Assembly (NCBI GenBank): GCA_035272605.1
Contig: DATEQM010000045.1
Location: 1-13,708 of the forward strand
DNA length: 13,708 nucleotides
Direction of reading: 5' to 3'
Origin: JOPF136 sp035272605
Lineage (GTDB): Bacteria; Acidobacteriota; Terriglobia; Acidiferrales; UBA7541
This document shows positions 1-6,078 of this stretch, piece by piece. Below the pieces are notes generated by a model. The model saw only the letters and a program-made list of their open reading frames with translations, made no database searches and had not been told where the DNA came from. Every line of letters starts with the position of its first letter. The first letter of the stretch is position 1. A program made the position numbers and the translations under genes.

Positions 1-48
1 CACCAGCGCCAGTGTTACGAGCATTGCAAACCAGCGATTCGACGTCAT
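1..48 (-). CDS. N-terminal fragment of an exported protein (cut by window edge)
   Basis: Reading leftward from an ATG at 48-46, the 16 codons before the edge give MTSNRWFAMLVTLALV. This is a short polar start, one Arg, then a hydrophobic run, which is the start of a signal peptide or membrane anchor. A good Shine-Dalgarno (AGAGGAAA on the minus strand, about 52-59) lies 3-6 bases upstream, which supports this start. The protein is therefore probably exported or membrane-bound, but its function cannot be read from 16 residues. It is transcribed away from truA, so 49-387 is a shared upstream region. Confidence 0.6.
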   Translation of the reverse strand, partial: MTSNRWFAMLVTLALV

Positions 49-387
49 TGCTTTCCTCTCCGCTTCCGGGTGAATTGCTCCCTTGCCAGGCGAGCCCCAC
101 CCCTTCGGGATTCACAACCCTTGCCAATTAAAACGCACGTCCGGAGCCTGATGTTTCAAATATTTCCATGGTTTGGCCGATGCAGGCACCGTGCCTCGGG
201 CGGAAACCCCGCCCTGCCACTCGCGGCCAATCCCCAGATCCTGCGAGAAATTCGACGTAGTTTAGCAGCGGGTGCCGAGGGTTGACAATCAGCAAAGCCT
301 ACCCGGAACCACTCTTCTGTGGATGTCGGCCGGCGTGGGCGGCCTCTACGGGCGCCTCTGCGATTCGTGCGATACTGCGGCCCTCCC
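49..387. other. Gene-free divergent upstream region
   Basis: This stretch of about 340 bases separates the leftward exported-protein gene from rightward truA. Short open frames cross it in several frames but have compositionally random, Arg/Pro/Ala-rich translations and no family resemblance. A perfect TTGACA hexamer occurs at 282-287 on the plus strand, but no convincing -10 lies 16-18 bases downstream. A GATACT hexamer at 371-376, eleven bases before the truA ATG, is a weak -10 candidate. On the minus strand an AT-rich patch around 127-134 could hold the promoter of the leftward gene, but I cannot pair it with a -35 at normal spacing. Confidence 0.5.
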
Positions 388-1287
388 ATGCGCAACATCC
401 GCCTTACCATCGCCTACGACGGCACCGACTTCCACGGCTGGCAGATCCAGCCCAACCGCCCGACCGTCCAGGGGACGCTGGTGGACGTGGCCGCGCGCCT
501 CACAGGTGAGCGCGTGTTTCTATTCGGCGCCGGGCGGACCGATGCCGGGGTGCACGCGCTCGGACAGACCGCCACCTTCAAGACGCGCTCGGCGCTCGCC
601 CCAGGCGAGTTTCTCCGCGCGTTCAACGCCCTCCTGCCCCCCGCCATCCGTGTCTTGCGCTGCGAGGAGGAGAGCCCCGACTTCCACCCACGCTGGCAGG
701 CGTTGGAGAAAACCTATCAGTACCGCATATACCGGGGGCGCATCGTGCCGCCGTTCGAGCATCGCTACGTCCTGCATTATCCGTTCCCGCTGGACGAACG
801 CGCCATGGCGCTGGCGGCGCCTCTCTTCGAGGGTGTGCACGACTTTACCGCCTTTGCCGGGTCTGCCGGGGACGAGGAGGAAGGCCGCCAGCGCACTCCG
901 GTGCGGGAAGTCCTGAGCGCGAAGATCGGGCGCGTGGCGCGGCGCTCCATTTGGACGGAAGCGTTTGCGGCTGTCGCGGAAGCCGCTCGCGGAGCAACCA
1001 TCGGCGCTGCCTGCGCCGCTGGCCTGTCCGGCTCGCCCACAGAGCTGTCGGAAGATGGAGAGGAGCTGGCCTTCACCGTACGCGGCCGCTCGTTCCTGCG
1101 CTTCATGGTCCGAAAAATGGTTGGGACGCTGCTCGAAATCGGCCGCGGCCGTCTGGCGGCAGCGGACATCCTGCGGCAGTTTGACGAGCGCGACCGCTCC
1201 GCCGTCGGGCCCACAGCTCCTCCCCAGGGGCTTTTCCTGGTCTCCGTGGAATACCCCGACCGGTGGAGCGTCAAAAGTGGCGAGTGA
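388..1287 (+). CDS. truA: tRNA pseudouridine(38-40) synthase TruA
   Basis: TruA converts uridines 38-40 in the anticodon stem-loop of many tRNAs to pseudouridine in the cytoplasm. The protein from the ATG at 388 is 299 residues and opens with the family start (IRLTIAYDGTDFHGWQ, about 4-19). The catalytic loop GRTDAGVHALGQ is at 49-60, with the nucleophile Asp52. The FH/W patch at 99-103, the EKTYQYRI strand at 107-114 and the C-terminal FTVRGRSFLRFMVRKMVGTL segment at about 229-248 also match. The usual length is about 245-270. The excess is an Ala-rich insert at about 182-222, between the PVREVLSA strand and the SFLRFMVR helix. A longer in-frame start at 319 is rejected because the added residues do not look like TruA. 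There is no clear Shine-Dalgarno. The aldehyde dehydrogenase follows 42 bases later on the same strand. Confidence 0.95.
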   Translation: MRNIRLTIAYDGTDFHGWQIQPNRPTVQGTLVDVAARLTGERVFLFGAGRTDAGVHALGQTATFKTRSALAPGEFLRAFNALLPPAIRVLRCEEESPDFHPRWQALEKTYQYRIYRGRIVPPFEHRYVLHYPFPLDERAMALAAPLFEGVHDFTAFAGSAGDEEEGRQRTPVREVLSAKIGRVARRSIWTEAFAAVAEAARGATIGAACAAGLSGSPTELSEDGEELAFTVRGRSFLRFMVRKMVGTLLEIGRGRLAAADILRQFDERDRSAVGPTAPPQGLFLVSVEYPDRWSVKSGE

Positions 1288-1290
1288 CTA

Positions 1291-1321
1291 TTGTGGGCCA
1301 GAGCTGAAGTTCAGGTAGAAT
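1291..1321 (+). promoter_or_regulatory. Possible promoter with -10 close to the aldehyde dehydrogenase start
   Basis: A TAGAAT hexamer (5 of 6 to TATAAT) at 1316-1321 ends eight bases before the ATG at 1330. A poor -35 candidate, TTGTGG at 1291-1296, is 19 bases upstream. If used, the transcript would begin at or a few bases before the start codon. The evidence is the hexamer and the lack of a well-placed Shine-Dalgarno; the -35 is weak. Confidence 0.3.
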
Positions 1322-1329
1322 CGCCCGCA

Positions 1330-2919
1330 ATGCAGGCCGCGCTCCCCACTTCTCCTGTTGCTTCGCGGATGAACTCCGTGGAATCGGTCAATCCGGCCAC
1401 GGGGGAAGTTTGCGAGCGTTTTCCCATCACTTTGCCGGAGGAGTTGCCGGCCATCGTCGAGCGTGCGCGGCATGCGCAAGCGGAGTGGGCCGCGCAGCCC
1501 CTTCGCCAGCGCGGCCAGTTGCTCGCGCGGCTCGGCGAACTCCTCTTCGCGCGCCGGGAAGAAGCCGCGGCCCTGGTCACCCGCGAGGCGGGCAAACCGC
1601 GCGTGGAAGCGCTCTTTGCCGATATCCTCACCTCTCTCGACACCGCGTTCTACTATGCGCATCACGCGCCTCGTTTGCTGCGGCCGGAGCGGGTACGCCA
1701 CCACAACCCCGCCCTGAAGGCCAAGCGCGGCTGGCTGTTACACGAGCCCGTGGGAGTTATCGGGCTGATTGCTCCTTGGAATTATCCTCTGGCCGTGCCC
1801 ATGGGTACGCTGATCCCGGCACTCGCGGCGGGCAACGCGGTCGTACTCAAGCCCTCTGAACTTGTTCCCGGATGTGGTGCGCTCATTGGCGAATTGTGTG
1901 CCCAGGCCGGCGCTCCGGCGGGCCTCGTCCAGGTGGTGCAGGGGCGCGGCGACGTGGGCGCGGCGCTCATCGCTGCGGCCCCGGACAAAATCGTGTTTAC
2001 CGGAAGCGTGGCCACCGGAAAGCGCGTGGCCGAAGCGTGCGCCGCACGCTTGATTCCCTCCGTGCTGGAACTCGGCGGAAAAGACGCCATGATCGTGCTC
2101 GCCGATGCGAATCTGGAGATTGCCTCCAGCGCTGCTGTGTGGGGCGGATTCACCAACTGCGGCCAGGCCTGCCTCTCCGTCGAGCGGCTCTACGTCGAAC
2201 GCCCCGTTGCGCAGCGCTTCCTCGCCTTGTGTGTGGAGAAAACCAAGAAATTGCGCGTCGGCCGCCCCGACGATGCCTCGACCGACGTGGGGCCGATGAT
2301 TCGTGCCGGGCAGCTCGAACGCGTGCTCCGCCAGCTCGACGAAGCGGTATCCCAAGGCGCGAAATTGCTCACGGGAGGCACGCGGCGCCCTGATCTCGGC
2401 ACCGGCTACATGGATCCCGCCGTGATTGTGGACGTGACTCCGCAGATGTCCCTGATGCGCGAGGAGACCTTCGGCCCCGTGCTGGCTGTGGCCGTGGTCG
2501 AAGACGAAGAGCAGGCCATCCGGGCAGCCAATGATTCCTCGTTTGCGCTCGGGGCCAGCGTCTGGACGCGAGACTCTGCCCGCGGCCGCCGCGTGGCGGA
2601 AAAGCTCCGTGCCGGCAGCGTGATGGTCAACGATGTAGTCAGCTATTTCGGCATCTGCGAGGCGCCTCACGGCGGCTCGGGCGACTCCGGGTGGGGACGC
2701 ACCCACTCCCGCGCCGGATTGCTCGAGCTCGTCCATCTGAAATATGTGGACGTGGACGCCCTCCCAGGCATGCCCAAAGCCTGGTGGTACGGGTACAATC
2801 AGGAGCTGTTGGACGCGGCCGGCCGCATCCTCGATGCCCTGTTCGCCCCGCGCTGGACGCGCAAGTTGCGCGCAACGGCGAAAAGCGCCCGGCTACTTTG
2901 GCGCAAGGGACGCATCTAA
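1330..2919 (+). CDS. NAD(P)-dependent aldehyde dehydrogenase with basic C-terminal tail
   Basis: This 529-residue protein is in the aldehyde dehydrogenase superfamily, which oxidises an aldehyde to a carboxylic acid with NAD(P)+. The visible landmarks are PWNYP (149-153, oxyanion Asn151), the cofactor-binding VVLKPSE (171-177, Lys174), the FTGSVATG nucleotide loop (223-230), the general base Glu247 in LELGGKD, the nucleophile Cys281 in NCGQAC, and EETFGP (378-383). The overall pattern is nearest, from memory, to the diapolycopene-dialdehyde or succinate-semialdehyde-like branch; the substrate is unknown. After the catalytic domain comes an extra C-terminal segment of about 50 residues (480-529), with WWYGY and then many Arg/Lys on an amphipathic pattern, perhaps for membrane contact. 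ATG 1330 is chosen over TTG 1291 and ATG 1369; 1369 would trim the start close to the conserved VNPATGE. The Cys-rich small gene follows 60 bases later. Confidence 0.92.
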   Translation: MQAALPTSPVASRMNSVESVNPATGEVCERFPITLPEELPAIVERARHAQAEWAAQPLRQRGQLLARLGELLFARREEAAALVTREAGKPRVEALFADILTSLDTAFYYAHHAPRLLRPERVRHHNPALKAKRGWLLHEPVGVIGLIAPWNYPLAVPMGTLIPALAAGNAVVLKPSELVPGCGALIGELCAQAGAPAGLVQVVQGRGDVGAALIAAAPDKIVFTGSVATGKRVAEACAARLIPSVLELGGKDAMIVLADANLEIASSAAVWGGFTNCGQACLSVERLYVERPVAQRFLALCVEKTKKLRVGRPDDASTDVGPMIRAGQLERVLRQLDEAVSQGAKLLTGGTRRPDLGTGYMDPAVIVDVTPQMSLMREETFGPVLAVAVVEDEEQAIRAANDSSFALGASVWTRDSARGRRVAEKLRAGSVMVNDVVSYFGICEAPHGGSGDSGWGRTHSRAGLLELVHLKYVDVDALPGMPKAWWYGYNQELLDAAGRILDALFAPRWTRKLRATAKSARLLWRKGRI

Positions 2920-2979
2920 GCGGGGATCATCCTGCCGCGGACATACTGGGAGCGCAGAATTCAGGGAAGCGAGGGAGAG

Positions 2980-3252
2980 ATGACCGAGACTGGTGCACCG
3001 GCAGCCGCGCACGACGAAACTCCAAAGGCCCTGCCCAAGATAAAAGTGCGCAAGCCGCAGCAGCGCGCCTGCGACGAAAAGGACGAGAAGGGCAAAGTCT
3101 GCTGCGGCCACTTGAAACGCTGGTACGAGTATCCCGCGGAAATCGAGGCCCAGGTCGGCAAGAACGCGGAAATCTACCGCTGCGAGAACTGCAAGGTTCT
3201 CTATCGCCCGAATCCCAAGGAGATGCCGCGAAGCTATACGCAGCGATACTGA
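2980..3252 (+). CDS. Small Cys-rich (zinc-ribbon-like) protein of unknown function
   Basis: This is a 90-residue cytoplasmic protein with no signal peptide or membrane segment. Residues 1-30 are polar and probably disordered (Ala/Pro/Lys-rich). The rest holds Cys31, Cys41-Cys42, His44 and a Cys68-x2-Cys71 knuckle, then a basic, Tyr-rich end. The spacing C-x9-CC-x-H ... C-x2-C suits one structural zinc site. A purine-rich GAGGGAGAG touches the ATG, and an earlier GGGAAG lies a little further upstream, so translation is likely. The gene lies 60 bases after the aldehyde dehydrogenase and 79 bases before the LeuA-like gene, same strand, so it is likely co-transcribed. I recall similar hypothetical proteins in Acidobacteriota but cannot name a family. 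Its role could be nucleic-acid or protein binding; nothing in the sequence decides this. Confidence 0.8.
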   Translation: MTETGAPAAAHDETPKALPKIKVRKPQQRACDEKDEKGKVCCGHLKRWYEYPAEIEAQVGKNAEIYRCENCKVLYRPNPKEMPRSYTQRY

Positions 3253-3331
3253 CCGTGATGCCCGCGAACCGCAGGCGGTCAGGTCCAGGCCTCCAGCCGC
3301 CCGCGGGCGCCGCAACGAACGGCTGCCGGTT

Positions 3332-4555
3332 GTGAATTTCAACGACTACATCTACGACTGGAATACCATGGCCGGCCCGGAGATTCCTGCCGGCCGCAAA
3401 GTCACCCTCGCCGACGAAACTCTCCGCGACGGCCTCCAGAATCCTTCCGTCAAGGATCCTTCGATTGAAGACAAACTCAAGATCCTGCACCTCATGGAAG
3501 AGTTGGGCATCGAGTCGGTGGACATCGGATTGCCCGGTGCCGGTCCGCGGGCGCAGGCGGATACGCTGCGGCTCGCGCAGGAAATCGTCCAGTGCCGCAT
3601 GAAGATTCGGCCCTACGCCGCGGCCCGCACTCATGAGAACGACATTCGCCCGATCGCGGAAATCTCCCAGCGCGCGGGAATCCCCGTGGAAGCCGCCATG
3701 TTTATCGGCTCGAGCCCCATCCGGCGCCTGGCGGAAGACTGGACCGTGGAGCATCTTCTCGCGTTGACGGAACGCGCCGTGGATTTTGCCCTGCGCGAAG
3801 GGCTGCCGGCCATGTACGTAACCGAAGACACCATCCGCACCGATCCCGGCACCGTAAAGCGGCTCTACGGCGCCGCCATTGCGCACGGCGCTTCCGCCAT
3901 CGTGCTCTGCGACACGGTGGGTCACGCCACCCCGCGCGGGGCCTACAACCTGGTGCAGTTTGCGATCAATGAGATTGTGAAGCCCGCGGGACGCCCCATT
4001 CGGGTGGACTGGCACGGCCACTGCGACCGCGGGCTGGCCGTGGCAAATTCCCTAGGCGCCATCATGGGCGGCGTGGACCAGGTGCACGGCGCGGCCAATT
4101 CTCTGGGGGAACGCGTGGGCAACACTCCCATCGAACTCCTGCTCGTGAATCTGCGGCTCATGGGCGTGATTGATCGCGACCTCTCGCGGTTGAAGGAGTA
4201 TTGCGATACCGTGGCCCGCGCCACCGGCACCACGATTCCCCCGAACTACCCGGTGATCGGCCGCGATGCTTTTCGCACCGCCACCGGGGTGCACGCCGCC
4301 GCCATCATCAAAGCCTTCAAGAAGCACGACGTGCTCCTGGCGAATTCCGTCTACAGCGGTGTGCCTTCCCATTTGTTCGGACTCGAGCAGGTGATCGAGA
4401 TCGGGCCCATGAGCGGGCGCTCCAACGTCACCTACTGGCTCGAAAAACGCGGCCTGCCCACCTCCGACGCAGTGGTGGACCGAATCCTGGCCGCCGCGAA
4501 GCAATCGGCCGGCGTGCTCAGCGAAGAGCAAGTCCTCGCGCTCGTCAAAGCCTAG
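3332..4555 (+). CDS. LeuA/HMG-CoA-lyase family enzyme (isopropylmalate synthase-like)
   Basis: A 407-residue member of the DRE-TIM metallolyase family (2-isopropylmalate, homocitrate and citramalate synthases; HMG-CoA lyase). These enzymes use a divalent metal to join or split acyl-CoA and keto-acid units. Landmarks are LADETLRDGLQ (26-36, metal ligand Asp33), DTVGHATP (194-201), the metal-binding H-x-H pair His228/His230 in DWHGHCDRG, and the GERVGNTPIE loop (259-268). TGVHAAAIIKA and GPMSGRSNVTYWL (359-371) stand where synthases have GIH and the SGR segment, so a Claisen synthase is more likely than a lyase. The C-terminal leucine-sensing domain of long LeuA is absent. The start is GTG 3332; ATG 3368 would remove 12 residues, and neither has a clear Shine-Dalgarno. 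leuC and leuD lie about 5 kb downstream on the other strand, so a leucine role is plausible. Citramalate, homocitrate or Re-citrate synthesis cannot be excluded. Confidence 0.85.
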   Translation: MNFNDYIYDWNTMAGPEIPAGRKVTLADETLRDGLQNPSVKDPSIEDKLKILHLMEELGIESVDIGLPGAGPRAQADTLRLAQEIVQCRMKIRPYAAARTHENDIRPIAEISQRAGIPVEAAMFIGSSPIRRLAEDWTVEHLLALTERAVDFALREGLPAMYVTEDTIRTDPGTVKRLYGAAIAHGASAIVLCDTVGHATPRGAYNLVQFAINEIVKPAGRPIRVDWHGHCDRGLAVANSLGAIMGGVDQVHGAANSLGERVGNTPIELLLVNLRLMGVIDRDLSRLKEYCDTVARATGTTIPPNYPVIGRDAFRTATGVHAAAIIKAFKKHDVLLANSVYSGVPSHLFGLEQVIEIGPMSGRSNVTYWLEKRGLPTSDAVVDRILAAAKQSAGVLSEEQVLALVKA

Positions 4556-4581
4556 CGCGACGCCCAATCAGCAACCCCACG

Positions 4582-4630
4582 GTCATCCCGAACCCGCTCC
4601 TGCGGATGAGGGACCTGCTTCTATCCCCAG
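4582..4630. repeat. Degenerate GTCATCCCGA-type intergenic repeat
   Basis: The stretch begins GTCATCCCGA and continues to GAGGGACCTGCTT, with a 6-bp inverted repeat TCATCC/GGATGA (4583-4588 and 4604-4609). It resembles, from memory, a short dispersed intergenic repeat (consensus near TCATCCCGAGC...GAGGGATCTGC) seen in many acidobacterial and related genomes. This copy appears diverged. It sits between the LeuA-like gene and that gene's terminator. Confidence 0.4.
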
Positions 4631-4688
4631 ATCCTCGACACAACGGCGGAACCTTCAGCCCGGTCCCGCTTTGCGGCAGGGTCGCACA

Positions 4689-4715
4689 TCCGAATCGCCG
4701 GATTCGGAGTTTTTT
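4689..4715 (+). terminator. Intrinsic terminator after the LeuA-like gene
   Basis: A perfect 8-bp stem TCCGAATC/GATTCGGA with a GCCG tetraloop is followed by G and six T residues (4710-4715). It lies about 134 bases beyond the stop of the LeuA-like gene, on the coding strand of the upstream cluster. It would end transcription of the aldehyde dehydrogenase, small protein and LeuA-like genes before the M20 peptidase gene. Confidence 0.8.
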
Positions 4716-4797
4716 AGCGTCATGCCAATCCTTCGAATTGCCGTCGCCCTCTCCCCGCATCGTGCATCTTCTTTCCGCCTACTGTATCCTCCTGGGG

Positions 4798-6051
4798 ATG
4801 GCCCTCAGTCTGCGCTCTCCGCGCCTGGTTGCCGCGAACAGCGGCGGGCCTGCTTCTGTCGAGTCCCTGCTTGAGAATCGCCGTGTCTCTCGCGCTTTCG
4901 ACGCGGTGGAGCAACTGGCCTCCTGGACGACCGAGCAGCAGATTCAATTGACGGAGATCGCCGCGCCCACTTTTCAGGAAGCCGCGCGTGCCGCTGCGGT
5001 GCGCAAGCTTTTTGCGGCCTGCGGCCTGCGGACCCGCCTCGACGGTGCGGGAAACGTGATCGGCGAGCGGCCCGGCGCCTCGCGCAAGGACGTCCTGCTC
5101 ATCTCCGCGCATCTGGACACCGTTTTCCCCTCCGGCGTGCCCGTCAAAGTCCAGCGCGATGGCCGGAGGCTTGCCGCTCCCGGCATTTCCGACAACGGGG
5201 CCGGCCTCGCCGCCGTCGTCTGCCTGGCGCGGGCGCTGCACGAGGGGAAAGTGCGCACCGAACACACGCTCGTCTTCGCCGCGAATACGGGAGAAGAAGG
5301 CGAAGGCAACCTGCGCGGCATGCGCAAGCTGGTAGAAACATTTCGCGGGCGTCTTCGCGCCGTGATCGCCGTAGACGGCGCCGCCACGGATCACATCACC
5401 TCCATGGCGCTCGCCTCGCGGCGGCTGGAAATCTCGCTCACTGGGCCGGGCGGTCACAGTTGGGCCGATTTTGGGATGCCCAATCCCATCCACGCGCTGG
5501 CGCGCGGCCTGGCGAGATTCCTGGTCACGCGCGTCCCGGCGAGCCCGCGGACTACCTACAACCTCGGCGTGATCGAGGGCGGGACCTCCGTGAATACCAT
5601 CGCCGGCCACGCCCTGGTCAAGGTGGACATGCGCTCGGAGTCGGAGACGGAACTCGACCGGCTCGAGGCCGCGCTGCGGAAGGCCATCGAGGCCGGAGTC
5701 GCGGAGGAAACGACCGCGGCGCGAGAGGCGGGCCACACCGGCGACGCGCGCGTCGAGATCCGATATCGTTCGCTGGGCGATCGTCCCGGCGGCCAGCTTC
5801 CTGATGACGCGCCGCTGCTGGAGGCCGTGCGGCAGGCCGACCGGTATCTCGACAACCAGTCGCGGCTGGAGCGCTCCTCCACGGATGCCAATATCCCGCT
5901 CTCGCTCGGGATTCCCGCCATTGCGGTCGGAGGAGGCGGTCGGTCGGGCGGCGCGCACTCGCCCGGAGAATGGTACGACCCCACGGGCCGCGAGATGGGC
6001 GTCAAGCGCCTCCTGTTGACGGTCCTCGCGGTGGCAGGAATCGAACCCTGA
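4798..6051 (+). CDS. M20-family zinc metallopeptidase (PepT/ArgE/DapE-like)
   Basis: A 417-residue dizinc exopeptidase-type hydrolase of the M20 family. Metal and catalytic residues are in place: His105 and catalytic Asp107 in SAHLDTVFP, bridging Asp132 in GISDNGAG, general base Glu166 with ligand Glu167 in NTGEEGEGNL, a candidate Asp193 in VDGA, and His387 in GGAHSPGEWYD. The dimerisation ('lid') domain begins near LTGPGGHSWADFG (214-226). The substrate is probably a peptide or N-acyl amino acid; the family does not say which. The start is uncertain. ATG 4798 has only GGGG just upstream. An in-frame GTG at 4762 would add HLLSAYCILLG and make the N-terminus resemble a signal peptide, which would export the enzyme. 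The frame stays open back to 4201, but that part is antisense-like junk inside the LeuA-like gene. The gene converges on the next one with a 27-base gap. Confidence 0.9.
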   Translation: MALSLRSPRLVAANSGGPASVESLLENRRVSRAFDAVEQLASWTTEQQIQLTEIAAPTFQEAARAAAVRKLFAACGLRTRLDGAGNVIGERPGASRKDVLLISAHLDTVFPSGVPVKVQRDGRRLAAPGISDNGAGLAAVVCLARALHEGKVRTEHTLVFAANTGEEGEGNLRGMRKLVETFRGRLRAVIAVDGAATDHITSMALASRRLEISLTGPGGHSWADFGMPNPIHALARGLARFLVTRVPASPRTTYNLGVIEGGTSVNTIAGHALVKVDMRSESETELDRLEAALRKAIEAGVAEETTAAREAGHTGDARVEIRYRSLGDRPGGQLPDDAPLLEAVRQADRYLDNQSRLERSSTDANIPLSLGIPAIAVGGGGRSGGAHSPGEWYDPTGREMGVKRLLLTVLAVAGIEP

Positions 6052-6078
6052 GCTGTCTCCGGCTCTTCCGTCGAATCC

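Noticed and set aside
282..310. Perfect TTGACA before truA
   Set aside because: No acceptable -10 hexamer at 16-18 bases; a lone -35 match is weak evidence.
1738..2736. Antisense open frame of about 330 codons inside the aldehyde dehydrogenase gene
   Set aside because: High GC content opens the opposite frames; the translation is compositionally biased and matches nothing, while the sense frame has all family motifs.
2927..4021. Antisense frame of 364 codons across the small gene and the LeuA-like gene
   Set aside because: Same-region sense genes have clear motifs; this translation has none and spans two genes.
4201..4797. Long in-frame extension upstream of the M20 peptidase (a 616-codon frame)
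   Set aside because: It overlaps the LeuA-like gene in another frame, crosses the repeat and the terminator, and its translation is Arg/His/Pro-rich without any family pattern.
4720..5958. Antisense open frame of 412 codons over the M20 peptidase
   Set aside because: Shadow of the codon bias of the sense gene; rich in Arg/Gly/His and without signals or motifs.
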